Source: Chitinophagaceae bacterium (GTDB taxonomy: Bacteria; Bacteroidota; Bacteroidia; Chitinophagales; Chitinophagaceae). From it: a DNA stretch of 64,000 nucleotides. The notes under the pieces are model-generated. The model worked only from the letters and a program-made list of their open reading frames with translations, did no database searches and was not told where the DNA came from. The DNA lies in NCBI GenBank assembly GCA_016719015.1, contig JADKAZ010000001.1:1240001-1304000 (forward strand). The letters are read 5' to 3'. The position numbers and the translations under genes are program-made. Positions 27,163-33,537 of the stretch are shown piece after piece; positions within the stretch are counted from its first letter, which is position 1; every line of letters starts with the position of its first letter.

Positions 27163-27194
27163 GTTGATTTTTGAAGTTTATCGGGCTATATTTG
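27163..27194 (+). promoter_or_regulatory. putative promoter of the M23 peptidase gene
   Basis: GTTG (27163-27166), 20-nt spacer, TATATTTG (27187-27194). The -7 box is an exact TAnnTTTG. The leader to ATG 27272 would be about 70 nt. It lies in the alaS upstream region. Confidence 0.45.
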
Positions 27195-27271
27195 TCAACC
27201 CCGTAAACGGGGCCAAAGGTAATTTATTCAGGCCGCATTTGCAGCCGGATACAGGTTTAAGGCTTGCTTTC

Positions 27272-28243
27272 ATGAAGAAGATAAAATATTACTATAATAC
27301 CAATACGCTCCGCTATGAAAAGCTGGAAACACCTTTACGGGTAAAGCTGTTACGGGTTTTTGGTTTCGTGGCGGCAGCCCTGGTTACCGCCGCCCTTATT
27401 TCTTATGCTGCTTTTCAATTTATCGGTTCACCAAGAGAAAAAATACTTGCTCAACAGAACAAAGCCCTGAACGATAACTATAAAGAGCTGGAAGAAGATT
27501 TAAAATCCATCCAGCAACAAATGAAAGAGCTGGAAAAAAGGGACAATGATGTATACCGGGCTATTTTCGAAGCTAACCCTGTACCTGACAGTGCCCGGGC
27601 AAAGGAACTGGAAGTAAAGCAAGAGATTGCCAAAGTAGAAAGAATACAAGATCACCAGTTAGCAGCCTCCATTACTAATACATTAAACAATCTAAAGAGC
27701 AGAATTGCTGCTCAAAAAAAGTCGTATGAACAGGTAGAAGACCTGGTGAAGAATAAAGAACAACTGCTGTCTCATACTCCCGCAATACAACCTGTAAGTA
27801 ACAAAGACCTGAGCCGGATTGCTTCTGGTTTTGGTTCAAGGATTGACCCTGTTTATAAAACAGTAAAGTTTCATTATGGGCTAGATTTTGCTGCACCACA
27901 GGGCACACCTATTTATGCAACTGCAGATGGGACGGTAACAACTGCGGGCAGCACCGGGAATGGATATGGTAATCATGTTATCATTAATCATGGATATGGG
28001 TATGAAACACTGTATGGTCACATGGTAAGGGTAAAGGCAAGAAATGGCCAGGTAATAAAAAGAGGAGAAGTGATTGGGTGGGTAGGCAGTACAGGAAAAT
28101 CAACAGGGCCTCATTGTCATTACGAAGTACATAAGTATGGCGACAAAATAGATCCGATTTATTTTTTCTATAATGACCTTACTCCGGCACAATTTGATTT
28201 GTTGCTGAAAAAAGCAGCAGCAAGTAACCAGAGTTTGGATTAA
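27272..28243 (+). CDS. membrane-anchored M23 (LytM) peptidoglycan endopeptidase
   Basis: Predicted murein DD-endopeptidase or its regulator. From ATG 27272 (323 residues): an N-terminal membrane helix (about 28-50), a coiled coil (about 55-165, KALNDNYKELEEDLKSIQQQ onward), and a LytM domain with zinc ligands H201-x3-D205 (HYGLDFA), H250 and H281-x-H283 (GPHCHYEV). All catalytic residues are present, so it is probably an active enzyme. An upstream in-frame codon at 27026 would extend the frame across the alaS 5' end and is rejected. It sits between alaS and a MerR gene, a grouping known in this phylum. A large hairpin begins at its stop codon. Confidence 0.9.
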   Translation: MKKIKYYYNTNTLRYEKLETPLRVKLLRVFGFVAAALVTAALISYAAFQFIGSPREKILAQQNKALNDNYKELEEDLKSIQQQMKELEKRDNDVYRAIFEANPVPDSARAKELEVKQEIAKVERIQDHQLAASITNTLNNLKSRIAAQKKSYEQVEDLVKNKEQLLSHTPAIQPVSNKDLSRIASGFGSRIDPVYKTVKFHYGLDFAAPQGTPIYATADGTVTTAGSTGNGYGNHVIINHGYGYETLYGHMVRVKARNGQVIKRGEVIGWVGSTGKSTGPHCHYEVHKYGDKIDPIYFFYNDLTPAQFDLLLKKAAASNQSLD

Positions 28244-28328
28244 GAGAAAAGTTGTGAGCTACGAGTTGCGAGTTTGGTCGTTTGAAGTCAGTATATCTCT
28301 CGTAGCTCGAAACTTATAGCTCTTAGCT
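28241..28328. repeat. long inverted repeat built from tandem heptamers
   Basis: Paired segments, from outside in: TAAGAG (28241-28246) with CTCTTA (28320-28325), AAGTT (28249-28253) with AACTT (28311-28315), and GAGCTACGAG (28256-28265) with CTCGTAGCTC (28299-28308). Each arm is itself a heptamer array: AAAAGTT, GTGAGCT, ACGAGTT, GCGAGTT on the left (28247-28274); CGTAGCT, CGAAACT, TATAGCT, CTTAGCT on the right (28301-28328). It starts at the M23 stop codon and may also act as a transcript end. Confidence 0.6.
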
Positions 28329-28392
28329 TGTATTTTTCCACACTCTGGTTAATCCGTATTTACAGAGTAAATGGATTGTACCTTTACACCGC

Positions 28393-28950
28393 ATGGGAAA
28401 GTCTTTATCTCAAATAACTTTTGATTTTGCGCCTGTAGAAGAAACAGGAATTACTGCTGTGCCTGCTTCTACCGTTATGCTGAAAGAAAAAGTGATTATG
28501 GAAGCAAGTAAACCCTCAGTAGTTATAAAAGATGTTTATCAAGAGCCTGCTATAATTGCTGGTAAAAGAGGTCGCAAATCCCTGAAAGAAATTGCCATCA
28601 GTGCTGACCTGATCCAGGTGCCGGAAGATGATATTCTTTTCAAGAAACAATACTATTCCATCGGCGAAGTAGCTGTTATGTTCAGGGAAAACCAATCCCT
28701 GATACGTTACTGGGAAACCGAGTTTGACATTCTGCAACCCCGCAAGAACCGCAAAGGGGATCGTTTTTTCAGACCTGTTGATATCAAGAACCTCCTTATG
28801 ATCTACGACCTGCTCCGCCGCCGTAAATTTACAATCGAAGGAGCCAAGGATTATTTGAAGAAGAATAAAAAGGCAGAGGAGAAGTTTGCCATGATACAGT
28901 CATTGGAGAAGATAAAAGGGTTCTTCCATGAATTAAAAGCGAGTCTTTAA
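28393..28950 (+). CDS. MerR-family transcriptional regulator
   Basis: DNA-binding regulator of 185 residues. The first 85 residues are a poorly conserved extension; from about 88 the MerR winged helix-turn-helix is clear (YYSIGEVAVMFRENQSLIRY, WETEFDILQPRKNRKGDRFF, DIKNLLMIYDLLRRRKFTIE). The C-terminus is a short coiled coil (KKNKKAEEKFAMIQSLEKIK) with no ligand-binding domain or metal-binding cysteines, so the signal is unknown. A TACCTTTA box lies at 28379-28386, very close to ATG 28393. Its position beside alaS and the M23 gene suggests an envelope or growth role, but this is inference. Confidence 0.9.
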   Translation: MGKSLSQITFDFAPVEETGITAVPASTVMLKEKVIMEASKPSVVIKDVYQEPAIIAGKRGRKSLKEIAISADLIQVPEDDILFKKQYYSIGEVAVMFRENQSLIRYWETEFDILQPRKNRKGDRFFRPVDIKNLLMIYDLLRRRKFTIEGAKDYLKKNKKAEEKFAMIQSLEKIKGFFHELKASL

Positions 28951-29037
28951 TAACAGACAATAGAGGCTGCAACTTTAACACCTCTTCTTTCATCTTTTGC
29001 CAGCCTGCTTTTACATTTACCATCAATTATTTACACC

Positions 29038-29553
29038 ATGAAAAGATTGATTTCTATTATCTCTGCCCTTGTTTTAACCTTTACCGGGTTTTCCCAAAAT
29101 CAATACCAGGTGTTAGTGGAAAGACCAAATGAAAAAACATTGAAAGGCATTATCTCAAGGGAGGTACTATCGAGTGATACTTCCTTTAAATGGTATGCCG
29201 AAAATCTGAAAGGCTATAAGCCCAATGCAGCAGCAATGGAAGGATTGCAAAAACATAAAGATTCTGTACAACTGATAGCCTTTATGGGAACCTGGTGTGA
29301 AGATTCGCATATTATCATTCCTAAGTTGTATTCTTTAATTGATATGTCAGGGTTTCCGCAGAACAGGATTACTTTAATCGGAGTAGACCGGGATAAAAAA
29401 ACACTCAGCCATCTTTGTGAAGCATTGAATGTAACTAATGTACCTACTATCATTGTTATGAAAAATGGAAAAGAGGTTGGCCGGGTGATTGAATTTGGAA
29501 AATATGGATTATTTGATATGGAATTAGGAGAAATACTAAAAACCCTGAATTAA
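29038..29553 (+). CDS. secreted thioredoxin-like protein with a WCEDS motif
   Basis: The 171-residue protein has a signal peptide (MKRLISIISALVLTFTGFSQ) and a thioredoxin fold (VQLIAFMGTWCEDSHIIIPK, ITLIGVDRDKK, cis-proline NVPTIIVMKNGKEVGRVIEF). The usual CxxC is WCEDS here, so only the first cysteine remains; a second, distant cysteine lies in SHLCEALN. It therefore may not be a standard disulfide reductase and could act as a monothiol or binding protein. It is convergent with the MscS gene, 3 nt between stop codons. Substrate unknown. Confidence 0.83.
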   Translation: MKRLISIISALVLTFTGFSQNQYQVLVERPNEKTLKGIISREVLSSDTSFKWYAENLKGYKPNAAAMEGLQKHKDSVQLIAFMGTWCEDSHIIIPKLYSLIDMSGFPQNRITLIGVDRDKKTLSHLCEALNVTNVPTIIVMKNGKEVGRVIEFGKYGLFDMELGEILKTLN

Positions 29554-29556
29554 TGT

Positions 29557-30639
29557 TTACTGGATGATCCGCACATCCATATTAGCTCCAGCGATTTCGA
29601 TCTTCAATTCTTCCATCAGTTTCAAACTCTGTAAGTTTATGGTCTGCTTAACATCGTTAAACTCTTGCAGAGTAACCGGTGCAGTATAATAATCTGAAAT
29701 AATTATAAACGCATTGCCTGTAATTTCAGAAAAAATAATATTTACATTCTCCACCTCTTTTCTATCCATAATTTTTTTCAACCCGCCTATCAGCAATTCG
29801 ATAGTTGCAGATGAAGTCTGCAAATTGATCTCGAGCCGTAGGTCGCCCCGCCTTTGTGTCCGTAAGGAGAGATTATCCAGCACACTATCCACCATTTGTT
29901 TGTTGGGAACAGTTACAAACGTTGTCTGATCAGTTCTTATCCTGGTACTCCGTAAGCCAATTCTTTCCACCGTACCGGTTATATTAAGCACTTTTACCAG
30001 ATCCCCGGTAATAAAAGGTTTATCGAAAAAAATAATGAACGAAGCGATAAGATTCTCCAGGCTTTCCCGTAAGGATAATGCAATAGCAGCACCCACAATA
30101 CTCAAACCGGTTAGCAGGCCCCCGATATTCAAACTAAAAGCATAGCGCAGTACCAGCATTATACCAATGATTACCAGGATGGCTTTGAAAAAATCTTTAA
30201 AAAAAACTATCAGCTGGTTATCCGAAAGGTCAGGAGTAAAATTAGCCCTTCTTTCCAAAATAAGGGCAACAAAATCTATTATGCGTAATAAAAGGCCTGT
30301 GAAAGTTACGATGAGAATAATATTACCCCCACTGTGAAAAATATCTTTTGCCGTGAATTTATAAACATCGACATCTATTTCTTCGGGGAATTTCAATTTA
30401 TATAAAGCTATTATAGAAACCAGCACTGCCAGGAAAAGCCCCAGCGGTTTTACCACCAGGTTGATAAACGATTTTTTTTCAATGTTCCTCCAGATTTTGT
30501 GAACGAGTCCATATAACAACCCTGCGATATAACGGGATATAAATCTTTTCAGCACCCACACAAAAAAGATGATCCCAATAATAAGTAAGTAATTTTTGAC
30601 GGGGTTGCCCCACCAAACCTGATTTAAAAAATCATTCAT
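29557..30639 (-). CDS. MscS-family mechanosensitive ion channel
   Basis: Small-conductance mechanosensitive channel homologue of 360 residues: transmembrane helices near 15-35, 65-85, 105-125 and 150-180, then the pore-lining helix region (NIGGLLTGLSIVGAAIALSL, RESLENLIASFIIFFDKPF) and the cytoplasmic beta domain (GDLVKVLNITGTVERIGLRS, RIRTDQTTFVTVPNKQMVDS). It releases ions at membrane tension during osmotic downshift. It is the last gene of a four-gene minus-strand run (GGCT-like, lpxH, propeller-like, mscS) with a 42-nt gap to the preceding gene. Confidence 0.93.
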   Translation of the reverse strand: MNDFLNQVWWGNPVKNYLLIIGIIFFVWVLKRFISRYIAGLLYGLVHKIWRNIEKKSFINLVVKPLGLFLAVLVSIIALYKLKFPEEIDVDVYKFTAKDIFHSGGNIILIVTFTGLLLRIIDFVALILERRANFTPDLSDNQLIVFFKDFFKAILVIIGIMLVLRYAFSLNIGGLLTGLSIVGAAIALSLRESLENLIASFIIFFDKPFITGDLVKVLNITGTVERIGLRSTRIRTDQTTFVTVPNKQMVDSVLDNLSLRTQRRGDLRLEINLQTSSATIELLIGGLKKIMDRKEVENVNIIFSEITGNAFIIISDYYTAPVTLQEFNDVKQTINLQSLKLMEELKIEIAGANMDVRIIQ

Positions 30640-30681
30640 TCTTCAAAAATATCGAATTATATAAAACAGGATGCAGCTGTA

Positions 30682-31494
30682 TTAGCGGAAGGAATAAATC
30701 TCGATAGCATCATTTTTAAGTGCATATAGCCTGGTGGAGCTAAAATTAAATGCCTTGCTTTTAAAAATCTGCTCCGGCATCTTCCATTCATCCAGGCGAA
30801 AGCTGTTAATCTCGTATCGAAAAAGGGTATCTGACCTTGAACCAAAAATATATTTACCGGCAACTTTAAAATTCTGCCAGTGATCAATCATGATATTATT
30901 CTTCAATGCTCCAAAATAATCAAACACATACACCCCGTAAACAGAATCATAGAGATATACATACCTGTTTTCGTCAAATATTTTAATGGGGGAAGGAGCA
31001 ATTCCCAATAATAATCTGAAGTCGGGTGTTTCCTGTATAACCTTTCCGTCCTCTCCTACTTTTTTAAGTTTATTCTCCATCTCATCATATACCCAAATCT
31101 TATTATCATACGATTGTCCGATTGCCTTTGCCTGTAATGTATTTTGTTTTCGCAGGTCAATGCTGTTAACTGAATTAAGGAACCTGTCCAGCATTACCAC
31201 CGTTGCAAAATCTTTGTAATATAATAAAATCTTAAGCGGATTAGAAACATCAATCAGGGTAGCCTGTCCAAATTTCTTCACATCATTATAGATACCCACT
31301 GAATCTCCGTTAGCATTGAATTTTTTTACCTGGTTCCTGCTATTCAGCACATAAATATTATCAAGATTATCAACAGTAAACTCAATAATGTCACCTTTCA
31401 TTGTTCTCAGGTGACGGAAAATTGAATCACTTTGTGCCAGGCTGGAGACAGACAACAAGAAACAACTCACTAATATGGTCAGACAATTCTTCAT
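30682..31494 (-). CDS. exported beta-propeller-like protein of unknown function
   Basis: The 270-residue protein has a signal peptide (MKNCLTILVSCFLLSVSSLA-Q) and repeats of short hydrophobic beta strands with periodic aromatic/Asp positions (IIEFTVDNLDNIYVLNSRNQ, VKKFNANGDSVGIYND, DNKIWVYDEMENKLKKVGED, NRYVYLYDSVYGVYVFDYFG), as in NHL or six-bladed propellers. No catalytic residues are recognised. Its start codon directly follows the lpxH stop (1-nt step), so translation is probably coupled. It may be a periplasmic or outer-membrane accessory to lipid A or envelope work, inferred only from this position. Confidence 0.75.
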   Translation of the reverse strand: MKNCLTILVSCFLLSVSSLAQSDSIFRHLRTMKGDIIEFTVDNLDNIYVLNSRNQVKKFNANGDSVGIYNDVKKFGQATLIDVSNPLKILLYYKDFATVVMLDRFLNSVNSIDLRKQNTLQAKAIGQSYDNKIWVYDEMENKLKKVGEDGKVIQETPDFRLLLGIAPSPIKIFDENRYVYLYDSVYGVYVFDYFGALKNNIMIDHWQNFKVAGKYIFGSRSDTLFRYEINSFRLDEWKMPEQIFKSKAFNFSSTRLYALKNDAIEIYSFR

Positions 31495-32271
31495 TTAATT
31501 ACGGACAATCTTTTCATCTTTCCCCTTATACGATTTCAATTCCATTGTATGCCCGTTAAATACTGCGTAAGTGTAATACAGCATCCAGTCACCCAGATTA
31601 ATATACCGGGCATCTTCATTCAGACGATAATCAATAGCTAAGTGTCTATGTCCAAACACAAAAAAATTTATCTTTTTTTGGGCCAGTACTTCTTTACAGT
31701 ATATAATCAGCCATTCCTTTTCTTCACCCAGAAAAACCTCCTCCTCCAGACCGGCAGCCCTGCTGCGACGACTGAGATAATTAGCAAGTCCTATACCTAA
31801 TATTGGTGGAAAAATACCAAACAACCATTTGCTTACAGGGTTGCGAAATAATTTTTTTAACCGCTTATATCCATGATCCCCGGGTCCTAACCCATCGCCA
31901 TGCCCGATCAAAAATTTCTTTCCTGCTCTTTCAAACTCTTGTGGTTTAAAGTAAACAGGGATATTTAGTTCTTTAGGAAAATAATCTTTCATCCACATAT
32001 CATGATTACCAACAAAAAAATGAATAGCAATACCCGCATCTGTTAGTTCAGCAAGCTTACCCAACAACCTCACATATCCTTTAGGAACTACTTTTCTATA
32101 TTCATACCAGAAATCAAACATATCGCCGACAAGAAAAATTTCTGTGGCATCGTTCTTAATCTCATCAAGGAATTGTACCAGCAATTTTTCTCTTTCGAGA
32201 CTGCTGGCATGGTCGGGAGCTCCGAGATGAAAATCGGAGAGGAAGTATATTTTTTTATTGTCTGGTAACAA
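31495..32271 (-). CDS. lpxH: UDP-2,3-diacylglucosamine pyrophosphatase-like metallophosphoesterase
   Basis: Calcineurin-like enzyme cleaving UDP-2,3-diacylglucosamine to lipid X in lipid A synthesis. The 258 residues carry all five metal motifs: DFHLG, GDMFDFW, GNHDMW, GHGDG and GHRH. The motif DFHLG lies 13 residues from the N-terminus, so the only reasonable start is TTG 32271; there is no in-frame ATG before it. It begins 10 nt after the GGCT-like gene and ends against the propeller-like gene. LpxH rather than LpxI/LpxG is supported by the GDMFDFW form. Confidence 0.9.
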   Translation of the reverse strand: MLPDNKKIYFLSDFHLGAPDHASSLEREKLLVQFLDEIKNDATEIFLVGDMFDFWYEYRKVVPKGYVRLLGKLAELTDAGIAIHFFVGNHDMWMKDYFPKELNIPVYFKPQEFERAGKKFLIGHGDGLGPGDHGYKRLKKLFRNPVSKWLFGIFPPILGIGLANYLSRRSRAAGLEEEVFLGEEKEWLIIYCKEVLAQKKINFFVFGHRHLAIDYRLNEDARYINLGDWMLYYTYAVFNGHTMELKSYKGKDEKIVRN

Positions 32272-32281
32272 AACCGGTTGG

Positions 32282-32707
32282 TTATTTCTTTTGCTGCATG
32301 TATTCCATAGAATCGCCAGAGGCGATAACCGGCCTGCCGCTTACATCACCATTATACCAATAGATCCAGGCATGGGTAAGATTGTTGTTTAAATTTACCT
32401 CGGCAATTTCCCTGCGGTAGAGTTGTACTTCATCAAACTCCACAGCGACTCCTTCATAATCGTCCAGTTGACCTATGGCCCATGAAAATTCATGTTCATT
32501 TTTTGCCTGGTACAGTTCACCAACAATAAAGCAATCATCATGAGTGGGAATTCCTGCAGGATAACTGCCCATATCAAACAGTTTACCCTTTACTTTGGCT
32601 TCGCCTATAAATTTAAAAAAGCGGCTGATATACTCATACACCGGACTGTGAAATCCGCTGCGGAGTGAGCCATATACAAAAAGTTGATAAATACCTGGAT
32701 TTGTCAT
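32282..32707 (-). CDS. gamma-glutamylcyclotransferase-like (AIG2/GGCT) protein
   Basis: Small cytosolic protein of 141 residues of the AIG2/gamma-glutamylcyclotransferase fold. The substrate-binding signature VYGSLRSG (11-18) and the presumed catalytic Glu E85 (GQLDDYEGV) are present. Family members turn gamma-glutamyl compounds into 5-oxoproline, but many bacterial members act on other gamma-glutamyl amines, so the substrate is uncertain. It is the first gene of the run leading to lpxH and mscS. The 185-nt region upstream is filled with repeats rather than a clear promoter. Confidence 0.82.
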   Translation of the reverse strand: MTNPGIYQLFVYGSLRSGFHSPVYEYISRFFKFIGEAKVKGKLFDMGSYPAGIPTHDDCFIVGELYQAKNEHEFSWAIGQLDDYEGVAVEFDEVQLYRREIAEVNLNNNLTHAWIYWYNGDVSGRPVIASGDSMEYMQQKK

Positions 32708-32731
32708 GGTATAAAGATAAGCTAAGAGTTA

Positions 32732-32750
32732 TGCTTCGACAAGCTGAGCA
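32732..32750. repeat. short imperfect palindrome in repeat-rich spacer
   Basis: TGCTTCGACAAGCTGAGCA forms an imperfect palindrome (TGCT...AGCA outer pairs, CGACAAGCTG centre). It opens the repeat-rich region between lutC and the GGCT-like gene. Confidence 0.35.
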
Positions 32751-32763
32751 GAGAAAAAGAGTC

Positions 32764-32791
32764 GGGAGTTAGGAGTGGGGAGTTAAGAGTT
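32764..32791. repeat. four tandem GGAGTT-type heptamers
   Basis: Units GGGAGTT, AGGAGTG, GGGAGTT, AAGAGTT follow one another without gaps. A second short array (TTCAATT, ATCAATT, ACTGATT) lies at 32831-32851, in the same spacer. Confidence 0.6.
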
Positions 32792-32830
32792 GGGACACTA
32801 AAAATTTGAATTTCTGCTATTAATGAGAAT

Positions 32831-32851
32831 TTCAATTATCAATTACTGATT
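32831..32851. repeat. three tandem TCAATT-type heptamers
   Basis: TTCAATT (32831-32837), ATCAATT (32838-32844), ACTGATT (32845-32851). It ends next to the palindrome at 32855-32878. Confidence 0.45.
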
Positions 32852-32854
32852 ATT

Positions 32855-32878
32855 AACCTGTCTGCTGACAGGCAGGTT
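32855..32878. repeat. 10-bp palindromic hairpin downstream of lutC
   Basis: AACCTGTCTG (32855-32864), loop CTGA, CAGGCAGGTT (32869-32878), one G-T pair. On the plus strand it is followed by a T-run, but the flanking genes read the other way, where no T-run follows. It is more likely a dispersed palindrome than the lutC terminator. Confidence 0.5.
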
Positions 32879-32892
32879 TTTAACTAGAAATC

Positions 32893-33528
32893 TTATCCTT
32901 CGATTAAAAACAAGTACACTTCTTTTGGCCCATGCACTCCTACTACCAATGTTTTTTCAATATCAGCCGTACGGCTGGGGCCGGTTGCAAATGTGAGTAA
33001 TGAAGGAATATTATTACCGTATTTGTCTTTTGCTTTTTGCAGTGCGTCTTTTAAATCGTACACCAACTGGTTGGTATACGCCACGCAAATATGAATAGGT
33101 GCATACACACTGGCCGTTCGTCCGCTGGTTTGTGCCGAACTCATTACAATAGTGCCAGTTCTGGCTACTAAACTTTCACAACCGGTTATTGAAACATCAC
33201 ATTGAGCTAAGTCTTTTTTTACCAACCTATCTGCTAATTGGGCAACCACCGGTGTGATTAACTTGTCTTCTAAACAATATACTTTTTCCCAATCCTGCTT
33301 TTTAATAAGACTGCTGAGCTGAAAGGCGAATTCCTGTTGATTGATGCAATAGATAAATTTTCCCTGCAACCGGGTAAATTGTTCTGCAAACTCGACTTCC
33401 ATTTCCTGTTCCAACGGTTGAAAAACCGGCTGGTTACCTTCGCTTTGGGGAAAAGGCAAAGGCGTTGAGTGACTCAACGCCTTGCGGATTTTTTTCAGAA
33501 TATTTTCCTTTGATGGAGAAACGTTCAT
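32893..33528 (-). CDS. lutC: LutC/YkgG-type LUD-domain protein
   Basis: LUD-domain protein of the LutABC lactate-oxidation family, 211 residues from ATG 33528 (MNVSPSKENILKKIRKAL). GTG and TTG codons just upstream could extend it by two or three residues. The conserved core includes SITGCESLVARTGTIVMSS and HICVAYTNQLVYDLKDAL and the C-terminal FATGPSRTADIEKTLVVGVH. It lies 9 nt after ftsH in an rsfS-ftsH-lutC run. lutB is 17 kb away and no lutA is seen, so the operon is split. A perfect 25-bp palindrome (33458-33482) sits in codons 16-24. Confidence 0.87.
   Translation of the reverse strand: MNVSPSKENILKKIRKALSHSTPLPFPQSEGNQPVFQPLEQEMEVEFAEQFTRLQGKFIYCINQQEFAFQLSSLIKKQDWEKVYCLEDKLITPVVAQLADRLVKKDLAQCDVSITGCESLVARTGTIVMSSAQTSGRTASVYAPIHICVAYTNQLVYDLKDALQKAKDKYGNNIPSLLTFATGPSRTADIEKTLVVGVHGPKEVYLFLIEG
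33458..33482. repeat. perfect 25-bp palindrome early in lutC
   Basis: AAGGCGTTGAGT (33458-33469), one central G, ACTCAACGCCTT (33471-33482): 12 perfect pairs. It is translated as part of RKALSHSTPL near the LutC N-terminus and starts about 47 nt after the ATG, where a hairpin could affect early elongation or offer a dimeric protein a binding site. Confidence 0.7.
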
Positions 33529-33537
33529 ACTCACCAA

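Noticed and set aside
27026..27271. N-terminal extension of the M23 peptidase across the alaS 5' end
   Set aside because: It would overlap alaS heavily and put 82 unrelated residues before the clean membrane anchor; a promoter lies at 27163-27194, inside that region.
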